A DNA stretch of 64,000 nucleotides from Nostocaceae cyanobacterium (GTDB lineage: Bacteria; Cyanobacteriota; Cyanobacteriia; Cyanobacteriales; Nostocaceae): contig JASJCY010000007.1 in assembly GCA_030065825.1 (NCBI GenBank), positions 1-64,000 on the forward strand. The letters are read 5' to 3'. The stretch's first letter is position 1. Every line of letters starts with the position of its first letter. Below, in pieces: positions 35,784 through 45,240 of the stretch. Below the pieces are notes generated by a model, which was not told the origin of the DNA, made no database searches, and worked only from the letters and a program-made list of their open reading frames with translations. Position numbers and translations under genes: made by a program.

Positions 35784-38174
35784 TTAGAACCTTTCCCAAG
35801 GAGGTTGAAAACCTCGTCTGCGCAGAAAACCCTCTTGAATTTGCTGCATCCTTTGAGATACACCAATATCCCTTGTGCCACGAGATGCCTGTTGCATTTG
35901 CATTTGTTCAAGCTGTTCTAGGGCTGCCAAAGGCTTATCTAAAACCGCATTTAATTCGGCAAGGGCACGTTGTGCGTCTTTATCTCCCGGCTTGAGCGCC
36001 ACAACTTCTTCATAAATCTGCTGCGCTGACATAAATCGCCTTTGTTCAAAGCGGACTCCTCCCAAAGCTGCTAGGGCATCTACATTATCTGGCTGCTGTG
36101 CCAAAATCTGTTTGTAAATTTCGCTAGCACGGTTGAAATTCCCCGCAGCTCTAGATAACTCTGCCTGTAACTGGTAATTGTTGGGAGTGTTGGGAAGACG
36201 GACAATTAAAGCCCTTGCCAAGGCTCTTGCTCGTACTGGATTGCTTTCTTTGATCGCTTCGATCAGCTTTACTTGCATACGAGTCCTACTAGGATTCACC
36301 TGAGCTAAGTAACTATACAGACCTTCCCGTTGGGGATTGGCAGGTAAGGCTTCTACTAAGCTAAACAGTTCTGGGGGGGTATTAGTTGCAGGTTGGGTTG
36401 CTAACCAACTGTTAAGGACTGCTTCTGCTTGTGCTTGGGAAATGACTTTGGCTTGATAGGCAATGCTAGTCCGTCCCAGTTGCAGGTTGATATCTTGGGG
36501 TTTACGAGCGATTAATTGGTCATAAGCAGCTAAGGCTTCTTGGTAGCGCTGTTGTATTAAACGTATCCCAGCTAACCCCTGCAAAGCAGCATCCAGAATG
36601 TTGCTGCTAGTGGTTTGATTGGCAATTAATGCCTGATAACGTTGGGCACTGCCTTCTAGGTTACCTTCCAAGCGCTCAATATCTGCCGCCAATAATTGCG
36701 GTGCTAAATCTTGCTGTCCTTGGGGAGTTGAAGTATATGCTGCTAAGGCTTGTCTAGCATTATTTGTATCATTTAGCCCTACGTAAATTTGTGCCAAGCG
36801 AAAATACAAAAATGGCAGATTCACTCCGGTATTGTTGACAGTTGAATGTAAAAGAGTTTGATAAATAGTCAACAATTGAGGATCGGGATTCTCTACTTGT
36901 GCCAATGCTTTCCCAACCTCTTGCAGTTCGCTGGGGTTAGAAGGCAAGGTTTGCAATGTCGCCAATAAACGCTGGGTGAGTTCTTGGGAATTCAAAAAAC
37001 CCAGTTTATTTTCTAAGGCAAACTGCCGCACCAGCAAGCTTTGATCGTTGGGGGACTGGGCTACCGCTTGCCGATATAATTGCAGCGCTCTTTGCTCTCC
37101 CTGGGGTAAACCTAAACCGCTAAAGACATCACCCGCTTCTTTTAACAAATTGACAGAAGGGTTAGGATTTTGTGAAAGCGCTTGACTGTAGAGTTGGAAA
37201 ACTTGATTTGCCAAGTCACGGTTATCGGTAACATTACGAATTTCATTTAGTCCCCGTGCTAGGGGTAAAATCGCATCCGTTCTTCCTTGTAAGGGATCTA
37301 ATATCGCTAAAGCCTGCGCCTCCTGTCCATTTTTAAGGTAGGCAGCCGATAATTCTTTACGGGTAAATATAGCTACTTCATCCAGGCTTGTTGAGCGTCC
37401 CAGCTGCGCCTCCAACACCTGTATAGCTGCTGCCACATTACCAGTTTCCCGTAAGGTGGTACCGTAGGCTACAGCAGCATAGCTTTCAATGTTTCTACCA
37501 CTACTGCGGTAGCGGTTAAACAGTTCCAAGGCTTTTTCAAAATTACCAGTGTAGGTATAAGTTTGTGCAGCACCAATGATTGCATCTAGGCTGGGATTAT
37601 TTGCCAGGACAATTTCGTAGTCCGCCAGAGATTCCCCAAATCGTCCCCGGTAAGAATAAAGAGTAGCCCGCCAACCCCGAGCTTCCATATCATCGGGATT
37701 TTGTTGCAAAAATTTTGTCAGGGCTTCAATCCCCTTAAGATGCCGCTGGGGGTTACTAGTGAAAGTACCTAGTAAACCAACTGACTTTAACGCCAATTGG
37801 TTATTGGGGTCAATCTCCAGTACCCGTTGATAAGCATTCCAGGCTTCTTCAATCCGTCCAGCGCGACGATAGGAAATTGCTAGTCCCAACCTAGCTTGTA
37901 AAGATCGGGGCTGACGTTTGAGGGCTTGCTGGAAAGCAGTGATCGCATCATTTACCAGTCCCTTTTCTAACAAATCAAAACCCTTTTTCACCCCTGCTGG
38001 TAAGTTCTGTGCTTGGGCAGTAGCTATTTTACTACCTAAGGCAGGTAGTTCTACAGGGTAAGTAAAAAGGAAAAATGAAACAGTAAAAAGACAAAGATTT
38101 GTTATCCTTTTACCTTTTAGCCCAATTCCCCTACAGGGGAGGCGAATTGTTTTGCCTTTTCGCTTGTGGCTCAT
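35784..38174 (-). CDS. TPR periplasmic protein, BcsC-like scaffold without the barrel
   Basis: The 796-residue protein has a signal peptide (NLCLFTVSFFLFTYPVELPA) and then almost nothing but tetratricopeptide repeats, such as AITAFQQALKRQPRSLQARL, EEAWNAYQRVLEIDPNN and ASEIYKQILAQQPDNVDALA. It corresponds to the periplasmic TPR part of BcsC, which binds the glucan and links the synthase to the outer membrane. Unlike classical BcsC (about 1150 residues), it ends without an outer-membrane barrel. The preceding gene encodes a barrel protein and overlaps this one by 4 bp (ATGA), implying coupled translation. BcsC homology is inferred from layout and context. Confidence 0.8.
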   Translation of the reverse strand: MSHKRKGKTIRLPCRGIGLKGKRITNLCLFTVSFFLFTYPVELPALGSKIATAQAQNLPAGVKKGFDLLEKGLVNDAITAFQQALKRQPRSLQARLGLAISYRRAGRIEEAWNAYQRVLEIDPNNQLALKSVGLLGTFTSNPQRHLKGIEALTKFLQQNPDDMEARGWRATLYSYRGRFGESLADYEIVLANNPSLDAIIGAAQTYTYTGNFEKALELFNRYRSSGRNIESYAAVAYGTTLRETGNVAAAIQVLEAQLGRSTSLDEVAIFTRKELSAAYLKNGQEAQALAILDPLQGRTDAILPLARGLNEIRNVTDNRDLANQVFQLYSQALSQNPNPSVNLLKEAGDVFSGLGLPQGEQRALQLYRQAVAQSPNDQSLLVRQFALENKLGFLNSQELTQRLLATLQTLPSNPSELQEVGKALAQVENPDPQLLTIYQTLLHSTVNNTGVNLPFLYFRLAQIYVGLNDTNNARQALAAYTSTPQGQQDLAPQLLAADIERLEGNLEGSAQRYQALIANQTTSSNILDAALQGLAGIRLIQQRYQEALAAYDQLIARKPQDINLQLGRTSIAYQAKVISQAQAEAVLNSWLATQPATNTPPELFSLVEALPANPQREGLYSYLAQVNPSRTRMQVKLIEAIKESNPVRARALARALIVRLPNTPNNYQLQAELSRAAGNFNRASEIYKQILAQQPDNVDALAALGGVRFEQRRFMSAQQIYEEVVALKPGDKDAQRALAELNAVLDKPLAALEQLEQMQMQQASRGTRDIGVSQRMQQIQEGFLRRRGFQPPWERF

Positions 38175-40378
38175 TGAGAAAGTCTCCCTTTTGGAGTCAC
38201 ATCAAATTCTGATTTCACCCTGACACCGACAACAGTTTCTTCAAATTCATCTCTTCCTTGAACAGTAAAACCTAACCGGAGATTCGGGAGAAATTTAAAA
38301 TCATAGTACAATTCCAACACATCTGGTTGATCTGCACCACGGCGTAAACGATCATTTGATAACGCTCGTCCATAAGCTAAACCCAGTCGATCATCTGGAT
38401 TCAATACATCTAGAAGACTAATACCAAACATATAGGTATCAGCTCCTTCTGCCAAGTCACGGTTTTCATAGCGACCATAGCGCCCAAAAAGACCTATTTT
38501 GGAATTAGGAATAAACACTTCCGCATTAATACCATATGCTTCTTCGCGATCGTCTTCCAAAATTCCAAATCTATCATCTCCCCGTGAAAGTCCAAAGCTT
38601 TCTGCAAAGCTATCGTTATTACCAGCATCGCGAGCAGTTGCATAAGTACCGCGAATAATGGCGTTACCATAACGGACACCAATTTCCCCAGCAAATCCAT
38701 CAAAGCTAAAGTCACTAAGTTTGTCTGATGATGAAAATACAGCAGCTTTAGCGTCAATGTTATCAGTAAGACTCCAGTTAACCAAAAGACCGGGATGAGA
38801 ACTAATACCCGTTGATGATAGGGCTGGATTGGTTTGGAAGACGGGATTGAAAAAGTGGCTGGCTCCGTCTTTAGCAAAGCTGTTACGATCAAAATAAGAT
38901 GTTAAATCTAATTGACCCACCACAAAACGCAAATTGGGCAATCCTGCCAAGGAAGTAGCAAGATAAAGCTCGTTGATACTTAAACCTTCTTGTCGGGAGT
39001 CATCCAAAGAGCTGTCTTCACTGGTTAAATCGAAGGTAGCTCCAAATAAAACTTGGGGAGTAAGTGGGTAAACCCCCGACAATCTTGCCCGTGCGGTAGT
39101 ATCTCCTCCTTGGGTTATATAAACACCTTGTACGAATAAAGAAGGTTCACCCAAGGCAGTACTTTTGAGTAAACGACCTTTTTGGTCGTTAATCGTCTGT
39201 GGTGCAGCTGGTTGATTGTTAACAATCGGGGCTGGGGCTGGAGTAGTGTTGTATTGTGGCGTCCCTGGCTGATTATAGGTTGGTGGTAGTGGCGCTGTTT
39301 GGGGTTGCGCATTGAACATTTGGTTGAAAGTGGGTGCCCCTGGTGCTGTGAATTCTTGCTGTTGAGTAGTGCCAGGAAATGGTGGTACTGAGTTAACTTG
39401 AGCATTCAGTAATTGGTTAAAGGTGGGAACTCCACCGACACCTGCGGTTGTAGGATTACTGCCAGGGAGTGGCGGTAGTGGGGCAACTTGGGTATTGAAT
39501 TGCTGGTTAAAGGTGGGTGTCCCTGTCGCCGAATAGTTGGGCACTGATGGTGCATTTTGACCATTTAGCAACTGGTTAAAGGTGGGTGTTGCCCCTGTGG
39601 CAGCATAACCAGGAGCTGACGGCACAGCTTGGTTATTGAATTGCTGGTTATAGGTGGGTGTTGCTCCTGTGGCAGCATAACCGGGAACTGATGGCACAGC
39701 TTGGTTATTCTGCTGGCTATAGGTAGGTGTTGTCCTCCTCACCCCATAATTGGGCACCGATGGCGCATTTTGACCATTTAACAACTGGTTAAAGGTGGGT
39801 GTGGGGGCAGCCCTACCTACAGTAGCAGGGCTACCGGGAAGTGGAGGCAACGGTGCAGTTGGGGCATTAAATTGCTGATTATTGTAGCTACCTCCTGCAC
39901 CCTGTAAACCGAAACTGACATCAGAACTATCTCCACCAATTGCCAGGGGTGTATTACCTGATAACTGATTCTGATTTGTCAACACCGCTGTTGCTTTTGG
40001 TACATCTCCAGCCACAGGCTGCTGAATGAAGGTATTCTCCTGTTGTTTGAGATCCGCTAGTGGCACCTGTTGTATGCGATTAGTGGTGAAATTTCCTGTA
40101 TTAGAAGACACTGTGCCCGGTGCTGGTGGCACATTTTGGGCAGCAGATTTCTTTTTGACCTTGGGTGGCTTAGGAACTGGTAGTGCTCCTCCTAAGCCTA
40201 ATTGAAAATTACCAGCCCCTTGTTGAGATTGTTGAGAATAATTTACTTGAGCTAAAGAGGCTTCACCTGCGACTAGTAGCCAGAACAGTGAAAACGAAGC
40301 AACACAAAGCCGTAGATATAAATTATGATACCTTTGAGGAAAGGTAAATTTATGACATACTAATCCTTTTTGGATCAT
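38171..40378 (-). CDS. Outer-membrane beta-barrel protein with Pro/Asn/Gln-rich repeats, cellulose cluster
   Basis: From ATG 40378 the protein has about 735 residues; an upstream TTG at 40435 is less likely. The signal peptide contains LYLRLCVASFSLFWLLVAGE. Residues of roughly 80-400 are low-complexity, with units of about 30 residues built on PTFNQLLNGQNAPSVPNY and variants. The last 320 or so residues alternate polar and hydrophobic in beta-strand style (LFVQGVYITQGG, RYGNAIIRGTYATARDAG, VVGVRVKSEFDVTP) and look like a porin-type barrel. It is the first gene of the cellulose operon and overlaps the TPR gene. It is a plausible outer-membrane exit channel for cellulose. The repeat domain may span periplasm or surface. 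Confidence 0.7.
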   Translation of the reverse strand: MIQKGLVCHKFTFPQRYHNLYLRLCVASFSLFWLLVAGEASLAQVNYSQQSQQGAGNFQLGLGGALPVPKPPKVKKKSAAQNVPPAPGTVSSNTGNFTTNRIQQVPLADLKQQENTFIQQPVAGDVPKATAVLTNQNQLSGNTPLAIGGDSSDVSFGLQGAGGSYNNQQFNAPTAPLPPLPGSPATVGRAAPTPTFNQLLNGQNAPSVPNYGVRRTTPTYSQQNNQAVPSVPGYAATGATPTYNQQFNNQAVPSAPGYAATGATPTFNQLLNGQNAPSVPNYSATGTPTFNQQFNTQVAPLPPLPGSNPTTAGVGGVPTFNQLLNAQVNSVPPFPGTTQQQEFTAPGAPTFNQMFNAQPQTAPLPPTYNQPGTPQYNTTPAPAPIVNNQPAAPQTINDQKGRLLKSTALGEPSLFVQGVYITQGGDTTARARLSGVYPLTPQVLFGATFDLTSEDSSLDDSRQEGLSINELYLATSLAGLPNLRFVVGQLDLTSYFDRNSFAKDGASHFFNPVFQTNPALSSTGISSHPGLLVNWSLTDNIDAKAAVFSSSDKLSDFSFDGFAGEIGVRYGNAIIRGTYATARDAGNNDSFAESFGLSRGDDRFGILEDDREEAYGINAEVFIPNSKIGLFGRYGRYENRDLAEGADTYMFGISLLDVLNPDDRLGLAYGRALSNDRLRRGADQPDVLELYYDFKFLPNLRLGFTVQGRDEFEETVVGVRVKSEFDVTPKGRLSQ

Positions 40379-40622
40379 TAGCCTCACTATTACAGAATTT
40401 AAGATTAACGTTATACAATGTCGCCACTTTAGCAAAAAATTTGAGTAAGTTCGACTAGATAGACAGATATTAAAATTGTCCGTCGATTACATCAAGAACA
40501 GATAAAGCTTTACTTGTAAAGAGTAAACTTTTCCAATATTAAGCAAAAATATGGTCTACATCAGGTTATATACAGTTAAATAAGCTGATTTTTCTCTACT
40601 CATAGTCTTTTTATAGCTTTTT
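40379..40622. promoter_or_regulatory. Divergent promoter region of the cellulose operon and a lipoprotein gene
   Basis: The 244-bp gap between two divergent genes must hold both promoters. No single -35/-10 pair stands out. A GAGG lies 3 bp before ATG 40378 on the minus strand. Confidence 0.35.
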
Positions 40623-41384
40623 ATGCAAAAAATTCCAAATTTATCCGTCACTACCCCCTTGACAGCTACTATCCTAACGCTTTTGGTCGGCAGTTATGGC
40701 TGCATCAAAAAAGCACCAGAAGAAGTGAAGTTAGAAATTCAAAGTATCCAGCCTGCTGGTAGTCAAGGTGTATACACAGTGGTAGGTACCACTGATTTGC
40801 CTGAGTATAGTCGAATCTCAGTAATGGCAGTTCGCTATTTGCGTCCGATTGTCCAAGAAGAACGAGTATCTTTGAGATCCCAAGTCATTCCCAATCGTTC
40901 TATTCTTGCCCGTGAGAATGTGGAAGTGAAAAAAGACGGGCAATGGGAGGCTACACTAAGATTGTGGAAAGTTGCACCTAATGGTAGTTTTCAGGAAGTC
41001 TGGCAAGCAGATCAAGGACAAATGAAAGTTTCACCAGAAAGTAGAGTCAATTTTATTGCCGTCTTCAATCCTGGTAGTCAGCAGCAAAAATCAGAAAGGT
41101 TAACCTCAGCAACCAACACACTCGAAAATCAAAACCTCGAAGGTAAGTTGGTTCGCTTTACCAATGAAGGGGAAAAGTTTGTACAAGCAACCCAAGCAGA
41201 ATTTATACCCCTACCAGAGGGCAAAACAGTACCACCCCGTCCCCAACCAGAAGATATCAATGGTGGCTGGGGAAATCGATATCAAATCAGACCCCAACCA
41301 GTAGCTTCTCGAACTATTACACTCCCAGCAACTAAATCCCAGAAGACTAATGCTCCCCTAAGTCCTTCAGAATTTCTACGTTAA
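40623..41384 (+). CDS. Putative lipoprotein of unknown function
   Basis: The 253-residue protein begins with a hydrophobic signal region (LTATILTLLVGSYGC), whose Cys after Gly could be a lipidation site. The body is predicted soluble, with a beta-rich middle (GVYTVVGTTDLPEYSRISVM) that resembles an immunoglobulin-like or DUF-type fold, and a Pro-rich C-terminus (EGKTVPPRPQPEDINGGWGN). No family is recognised. It is divergently transcribed from the cellulose operon and shares its regulatory gap, so a surface or envelope role is possible but not shown. Confidence 0.6.
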   Translation: MQKIPNLSVTTPLTATILTLLVGSYGCIKKAPEEVKLEIQSIQPAGSQGVYTVVGTTDLPEYSRISVMAVRYLRPIVQEERVSLRSQVIPNRSILARENVEVKKDGQWEATLRLWKVAPNGSFQEVWQADQGQMKVSPESRVNFIAVFNPGSQQQKSERLTSATNTLENQNLEGKLVRFTNEGEKFVQATQAEFIPLPEGKTVPPRPQPEDINGGWGNRYQIRPQPVASRTITLPATKSQKTNAPLSPSEFLR

Positions 41385-41394
41385 ACAAATCAGA

Positions 41395-41423
41395 GGGTGG
41401 GTTACGCTGCTGCTAACCCACCC
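41395..41423 (+). terminator. Hairpin after the lipoprotein gene
   Basis: GGGTGGGTTA at 41395-41404 pairs with TAACCCACCC at 41414-41423, 11 bp past the stop codon, followed by TATTTACTT. It is related to the GGTGCGTTA/TAACGCACC repeat family downstream, so it may be a repeat used as a terminator. Confidence 0.5.
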
Positions 41424-41450
41424 TATTTACTTCCGAGTTTATACTTACGT

Positions 41451-41723
41451 TAAACAGATTAAAAGATACGTTAACAGTAGCGTAACGCACCCTACCTGCT
41501 TGCACTTCCTTAAGGATAATCAGGAGGCAGAGCCTCCAAACCCTAGTTACCAGCGTGACGCTGGTAACCAGAACATAGCGACCTCTGGCTCTTCTTGAGA
41601 ATGGTGCAAGTTATCAGTTAAACAGATTAAAAGGTGCGTTAGCAGTAGCTTAACGCACCCTACCTAGTACCTACGTTAAACAGATTAAAAGGTGCATTAG
41701 CAACAGCGCAACGCACCCTACCT
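41451..41723 (+). repeat. Three copies of a 48-bp hairpin repeat with another repeat inserted
   Basis: Units start TTAAACAGATTAAAAG at 41451, 41618 and 41676, and each ends in AACGCACCCTACCT. Within each, GGTGCGTTA-type and TAACGCACC-type arms form a hairpin. The 84-bp repeat at 41530-41614 sits between units 1 and 2. No gene is present between 41385 and 41785; TGTTGCCCGTTGCC heptamers follow near 41734. Confidence 0.65.
41530..41614 (-). repeat. 84-bp dispersed repeat, copy 2
   Basis: Reverse-complement partner of 22831-22914, sharing the GTTACCAGCGTGACGCTGG palindrome, the AGAGGTCGCTATGTTCTGG-like block (read on the minus strand) and the AACTTGCACCATT end. Confidence 0.65.
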
Positions 41724-41785
41724 GCTACCTGCTGTTGCCCGTTGCCCGTTGCCTGTTCCCTCTCCCGAAGAGAGATAAAAGCTCC

Positions 41786-42613
41786 CTAGCGAATCAGTAA
41801 TGCATCGGAGTTGGGAGTTTCGTAATATACGCTAAACTTTTCAGGAGCTTTGACCCCAGTGTTTTTGGCTTGAGGTGCTAGTTGCAGATTTTTCTCCATA
41901 GCCTGCATCTGCAACATCATATCTCTAAGTTGTTTTTGTAATTCCTCGAACTCAGAAGGATTTACTGGTGTTTTGTTGGCTTCATTGACGGTAGCTGTTT
42001 CTTGGCTGCTGTTAGTGTGTTTTGGTACATAACCAAGGAAAGCTTGAGCAGAAGCAAATGCAGAAGCTGCAGTAACAGATGTAGCAGCACGTGAGGTATG
42101 TTGGTTAACTGCACGTCCTTGTATCGCTTCTGTTGGGGGTTCGTATACTTCGACCGGAGTTTGTGCCACAACAGGTTGAGATATTGGTTGGGGGAAGGTG
42201 TTTGAGTTTACAGCTACCTCAAAAGGTATTTCCTCATCCAAAAAACTTTTTAAACCAGAAACTTGTAGCCGAGTCTCTGACTGTTTGAATTCACTGAGCA
42301 ATAGTTCCTTCTCTTGTAAATTTTTCTCCAGAGCGGATACATGTTGTTCAAATTTCGCCGACTTACGAGAAGAATGACGCCAGCCACAAACAGCTGCTAC
42401 AGAAATTCCGGCTCCGATACTAATTGCGGTTGCTCCGATTACATAACTAATCGCTCCTTCTCTCACTCTACCAGAAAAGAAAGGTTCTTGTTCTAACTTA
42501 ATGTCGATTAGTTTATCTCCAACCATACCTAGAGGCACAGTCATGGCTGAAAAAACAGCTACGGAAGCGATCGCAGGGGGTAGAAAAAATTTTTCGAGTG
42601 TAGATAGAGCCAT
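41786..42613 (-). CDS. Membrane-anchored coiled-coil protein of unknown function
   Basis: The start at ATG 42613 is preferred because AAGG lies 8 bp upstream; a longer reading from TTG 42637 is unlikely. The protein has about 275 residues. Two hydrophobic segments come first (LPPAIASVAVFSAMTVPLGM and ISYVIGATAISIGAGISVAA), then a coiled coil (FEQHVSALEKNLQEKELLLS), a Pro/Ala/Thr-rich linker, and a second short coiled coil (FEELQKQLRDMMLQMQAMEK). The family is not recognised. Its layout would suit an envelope-associated structural or tethering protein, but nothing visible fixes a function. Confidence 0.6.
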   Translation of the reverse strand: MALSTLEKFFLPPAIASVAVFSAMTVPLGMVGDKLIDIKLEQEPFFSGRVREGAISYVIGATAISIGAGISVAAVCGWRHSSRKSAKFEQHVSALEKNLQEKELLLSEFKQSETRLQVSGLKSFLDEEIPFEVAVNSNTFPQPISQPVVAQTPVEVYEPPTEAIQGRAVNQHTSRAATSVTAASAFASAQAFLGYVPKHTNSSQETATVNEANKTPVNPSEFEELQKQLRDMMLQMQAMEKNLQLAPQAKNTGVKAPEKFSVYYETPNSDALLIR

Positions 42614-43100
42614 ATTTAAACCTTGGATAACTTGCAAAAGAAAAGACAGATGAAGGATATGAATATATGTGGTAGTTCTTAGAACTGATACAATTTAGCT
42701 GTTTTGTCTGGTTTGCGGTTAGTGAATATGTTGATTGCTATAGTGTCTAATGTATTCTGTATAATCATCATGTTCAATATATTAGTGATAAAGAAGTTGG
42801 CAAAAATCGTAAATTTTTTGCAAACTTTAGACAAAACATATCCTCATAAATAAGAAACCGCAATCTAGAGCAGTCCTCAAGCCTAGTTTTAGGAGTTGGG
42901 AAAAAATTCTGCATCAATATCTTCCAAGAGCTATGTATAAAAACGTATCTCTTGCTTACCTCCTGTGAGAATAGGAAATGGGGAGTACGGAACAAACAGG
43001 TTTATTTGTATTAGCAGTTTGCTCATTTCCATTCCCTTTCCCATGGTTTTTGCTATACGTATCTGAATACTATTACTCATACACCCACGTAATTGCCAAA

Positions 43101-43237
43101 TTATAGTAGGAGTTACCTAACTGGCACACTTATAAGGGTAAGCTGTGTGACACGGGTGATAAACACGCTTAGCTGTAAAACTCCTACTTTGTAGTCTCAC
43201 CCACCGACCACCAATTGTGACAATATCGTAAATCCTG
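43101..43237 (-). repeat. About 150-bp dispersed repeat, copy 2
   Basis: Read on the minus strand it gives the blocks of 26499-26654 in order: CAGGATTTACGATATTGTCA, CAATTGGTGGTCGGTGGG, GTGTCACACAGCTTACCCTT, AAGTGTGCCAGTTAGGTAAC. The inner blocks ACCCTTATAA and GTGTCACA are the best conserved. Confidence 0.7.
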
Positions 43238-43932
43238 TATAGATAAAGGTTGATAAAAAAAGACTTAGCAATGGTAAAAATAGGCAAACTGAATTGTCAA
43301 TTTGTCAATTAGGGTTCTAGTGTTACCACCGTGGAAATTTCTGTTTTTTAGAATCGCACTAATTTAATTCTCTACTGTTCATGTATGTCCTCATCCTCTA
43401 AAAATATGGCTACCGTCTAATCCGGAATCTGTGTTCAGAAATGATACAGCTTTATCAACAGGTTATTAAGTGACAAGTCTCATACAACAAAATATCTTTC
43501 GCTGAAAAAAAGTGATAGTAGTGCTAGCAAGAAACATCATGATTTTGACTCATGAATAAACTTAATAGATGCGATTCCTCGAAAATTAGGATTATGATAC
43601 CAGAACTTTCCCCAGTAAGATAGTCCAACAAAAAAGTCTTTTTCTCAAGAGAGTTTACTGTAGATATACTAACGTAATTTCCCTGTAGTACCATCTGTAA
43701 TCTGGTCAGGAATAATACTTTTATTTCTACGGGCAGGGGATAATCAACCACTACCACCGCAGCCACTACCCTGTGGTTTTGGGTTATGATAAATGTGAAA
43801 AAACTTCTTGGTAATTTACCAGCCCCTTGCCAAGAACAAACTCATCCAGTCCACAGGGGGTGAAATCCGTTGACGTTGGCAATCAGAGCGAATGTCAGCA
43901 AAAATATTTTGTCAAGATTTTGCAAATTAACC

Positions 43933-43960
43933 TTAACATTGGCATTGTGGATGTTATAGT
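43933..43960 (+). promoter_or_regulatory. Candidate sigma-70-type promoter of rpsT
   Basis: TTAACA at 43933-43938 and TATAGT at 43955-43960, 16 bp apart, resemble -35 and -10 boxes. The predicted start would give a leader of about 45 bases before the GTG of rpsT. Confidence 0.4.
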
Positions 43961-44014
43961 AGTAAGTCTAGTAATGTGTGTACATAATTAAAGACTATAT
44001 TCTGGAACTGACCT

Positions 44015-44320
44015 GTGGCGAATTCAAAGTCTGCTCTCAAGCGCGCCCAAATTGCAGAGCGCAATCGACTGCGTAATAAAGCTTATAAGTCGGCTGTAAA
44101 AACCCTGACGAAGAAATATATTACAGCCCTAGAGAACTATGCATCTAATCCAACCCCAGAGTTAAAAGCAGAAGCTATTTCTCGGTTATCGGATGCTTAC
44201 AGCAAGATCGATAGATCTGTCAAGCGAGGTGTACTTCATCCCAACAATGGGGCAAGAAAGAAGTCAAGGTTGGCTAAAAAACTCAAATCATTAACACAAG
44301 CAGCCGCAGGGGCTGATTAG
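44015..44320 (+). CDS. rpsT: 30S ribosomal protein S20
   Basis: The 101-residue protein is a typical bS20: [20 protein letters not shown] at the start, a basic helical body and [19 protein letters not shown] near the end. It binds 16S rRNA early in 30S assembly. The start codon is GTG at 44015, fixed by the conserved ANSKSA N-terminus. The length is normal for cyanobacteria, which carry a slightly longer C-terminus ([14 protein letters not shown]). It is followed by a long hairpin and by tatD 70 bp later. Confidence 0.96.
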   Translation: MANSKSALKRAQIAERNRLRNKAYKSAVKTLTKKYITALENYASNPTPELKAEAISRLSDAYSKIDRSVKRGVLHPNNGARKKSRLAKKLKSLTQAAAGAD

Positions 44321-44325
44321 TCCGC

Positions 44326-44371
44326 AGTCATTAATCATTAGTTTTCCACTCAAGATTAATGATTAATGACT
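44326..44371 (+). other. Long hairpin between rpsT and tatD
   Basis: AGTCATTAATCATTA at 44326-44340 and TAATGATTAATGACT at 44357-44371 are perfect inverted 15-mers with a 16-base loop. No T run follows, so it is more likely an RNA-stability or processing element, or a repeat, than a terminator. Confidence 0.5.
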
Positions 44372-44389
44372 CACAATTGATAACGACAA

Positions 44390-45175
44390 ATGCAGCTGAT
44401 TGACACCCACGTTCATCTCAATTTTGATGTTTTTCAAGCCGATTTAGCAGAGGTAAGATCCCGATGGCAAGCAGCAGGAGTAGTACATTTAGTACATTCT
44501 TGTGTAGAACCAGGGGAATTTGCCAGTATTCAAGCCATAGCACAACGTTTTCCTGAAGTCAGCTTTGCTGTAGGGTTACACCCTCTAGATGCGGATAAAT
44601 GGCAGAAGACAACAGCAAAGGAAATACTTTCTTTGGCGGCTTCTGACTCCAAGGTAGTAGCAATTGGGGAGATGGGGCTGGATTTTTATAAAGCTGATAA
44701 TTATGAGCAACAAATAATGGTACTTGAGCAACAGTTAGCGATCGCTGCTGAGCTCAATTTACCAGTGATTATCCACTGTCGAGAGGCAACAGCACAATTA
44801 AGACAGGTGTTGCAAAAATGGCATCAACAACAAGGGGAGAGGATTCGGGGGGTAATGCACTGCTGGGGTGGAACTAAAGAAGAAACTCAATGGTTTCTGG
44901 ATTTAGGGTTTTACATTAGCTTCAGTGGAACAGTAACCTTTAAGAACGCCAAAGCAATACAGGAATCAGCTGCTATGGTTAGTAAAGAACGGCTGTTAAT
45001 TGAAACGGATTGTCCTTTTTTAGCACCCGTTCCTAAGCGGGGTCAAGGACGCAATGAGCCATCATACGTGCGTTATGTAGCAGAACAGATAGCTCGTTTA
45101 CGTCAGGAAACAGTGGAAGAGATTGCACATACAACCACTCAAAATGCCTGTACCTTGTTTGGACTAGCGCTATAA
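44390..45175 (+). CDS. tatD: TatD family hydrolase (metal-dependent DNase type)
   Basis: The 261-residue TIM-barrel hydrolase has the whole TatD set of metal ligands: DTHVHLNF at the N-terminus, the Glu in [11 protein letters not shown], the His in IIHCREA, VMHCWGG, and the Asp in ETDCPFLAP near the C-terminus. Members are Mg-dependent 3'-5' exonucleases or deoxyribonucleases; the physiological substrate is uncertain. The length is normal. It lies between rpsT and the rpoB operon, an arrangement I remember from other cyanobacteria. The start is the ATG at 44390. Confidence 0.92.
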   Translation: MQLIDTHVHLNFDVFQADLAEVRSRWQAAGVVHLVHSCVEPGEFASIQAIAQRFPEVSFAVGLHPLDADKWQKTTAKEILSLAASDSKVVAIGEMGLDFYKADNYEQQIMVLEQQLAIAAELNLPVIIHCREATAQLRQVLQKWHQQQGERIRGVMHCWGGTKEETQWFLDLGFYISFSGTVTFKNAKAIQESAAMVSKERLLIETDCPFLAPVPKRGQGRNEPSYVRYVAEQIARLRQETVEEIAHTTTQNACTLFGLAL

Positions 45176-45240
45176 ATTCTGTCATCGACTGTAAATTATA
45201 AATTGCCAGTTCAATTCAATTTATCGAGGAGGACAAAATT

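Larger units (their letters stand above)
42614..44014. other. Long intergenic region before rpsT
   Basis: About 1.4 kb without a supported gene. It contains the minus-strand copy of the 150-bp dispersed repeat (43101-43237) and, close to rpsT, a candidate promoter (43933-43960). Minus-strand frames at 42774-42995 and 43524-43766 show no family features. Confidence 0.5.

Noticed and set aside
40379-40435. TTG start giving a longer barrel protein
   Set aside because: The ATG at 40378 gives a normal signal peptide n-region; the extra 19 residues are hydrophobic and lack a ribosome binding site.
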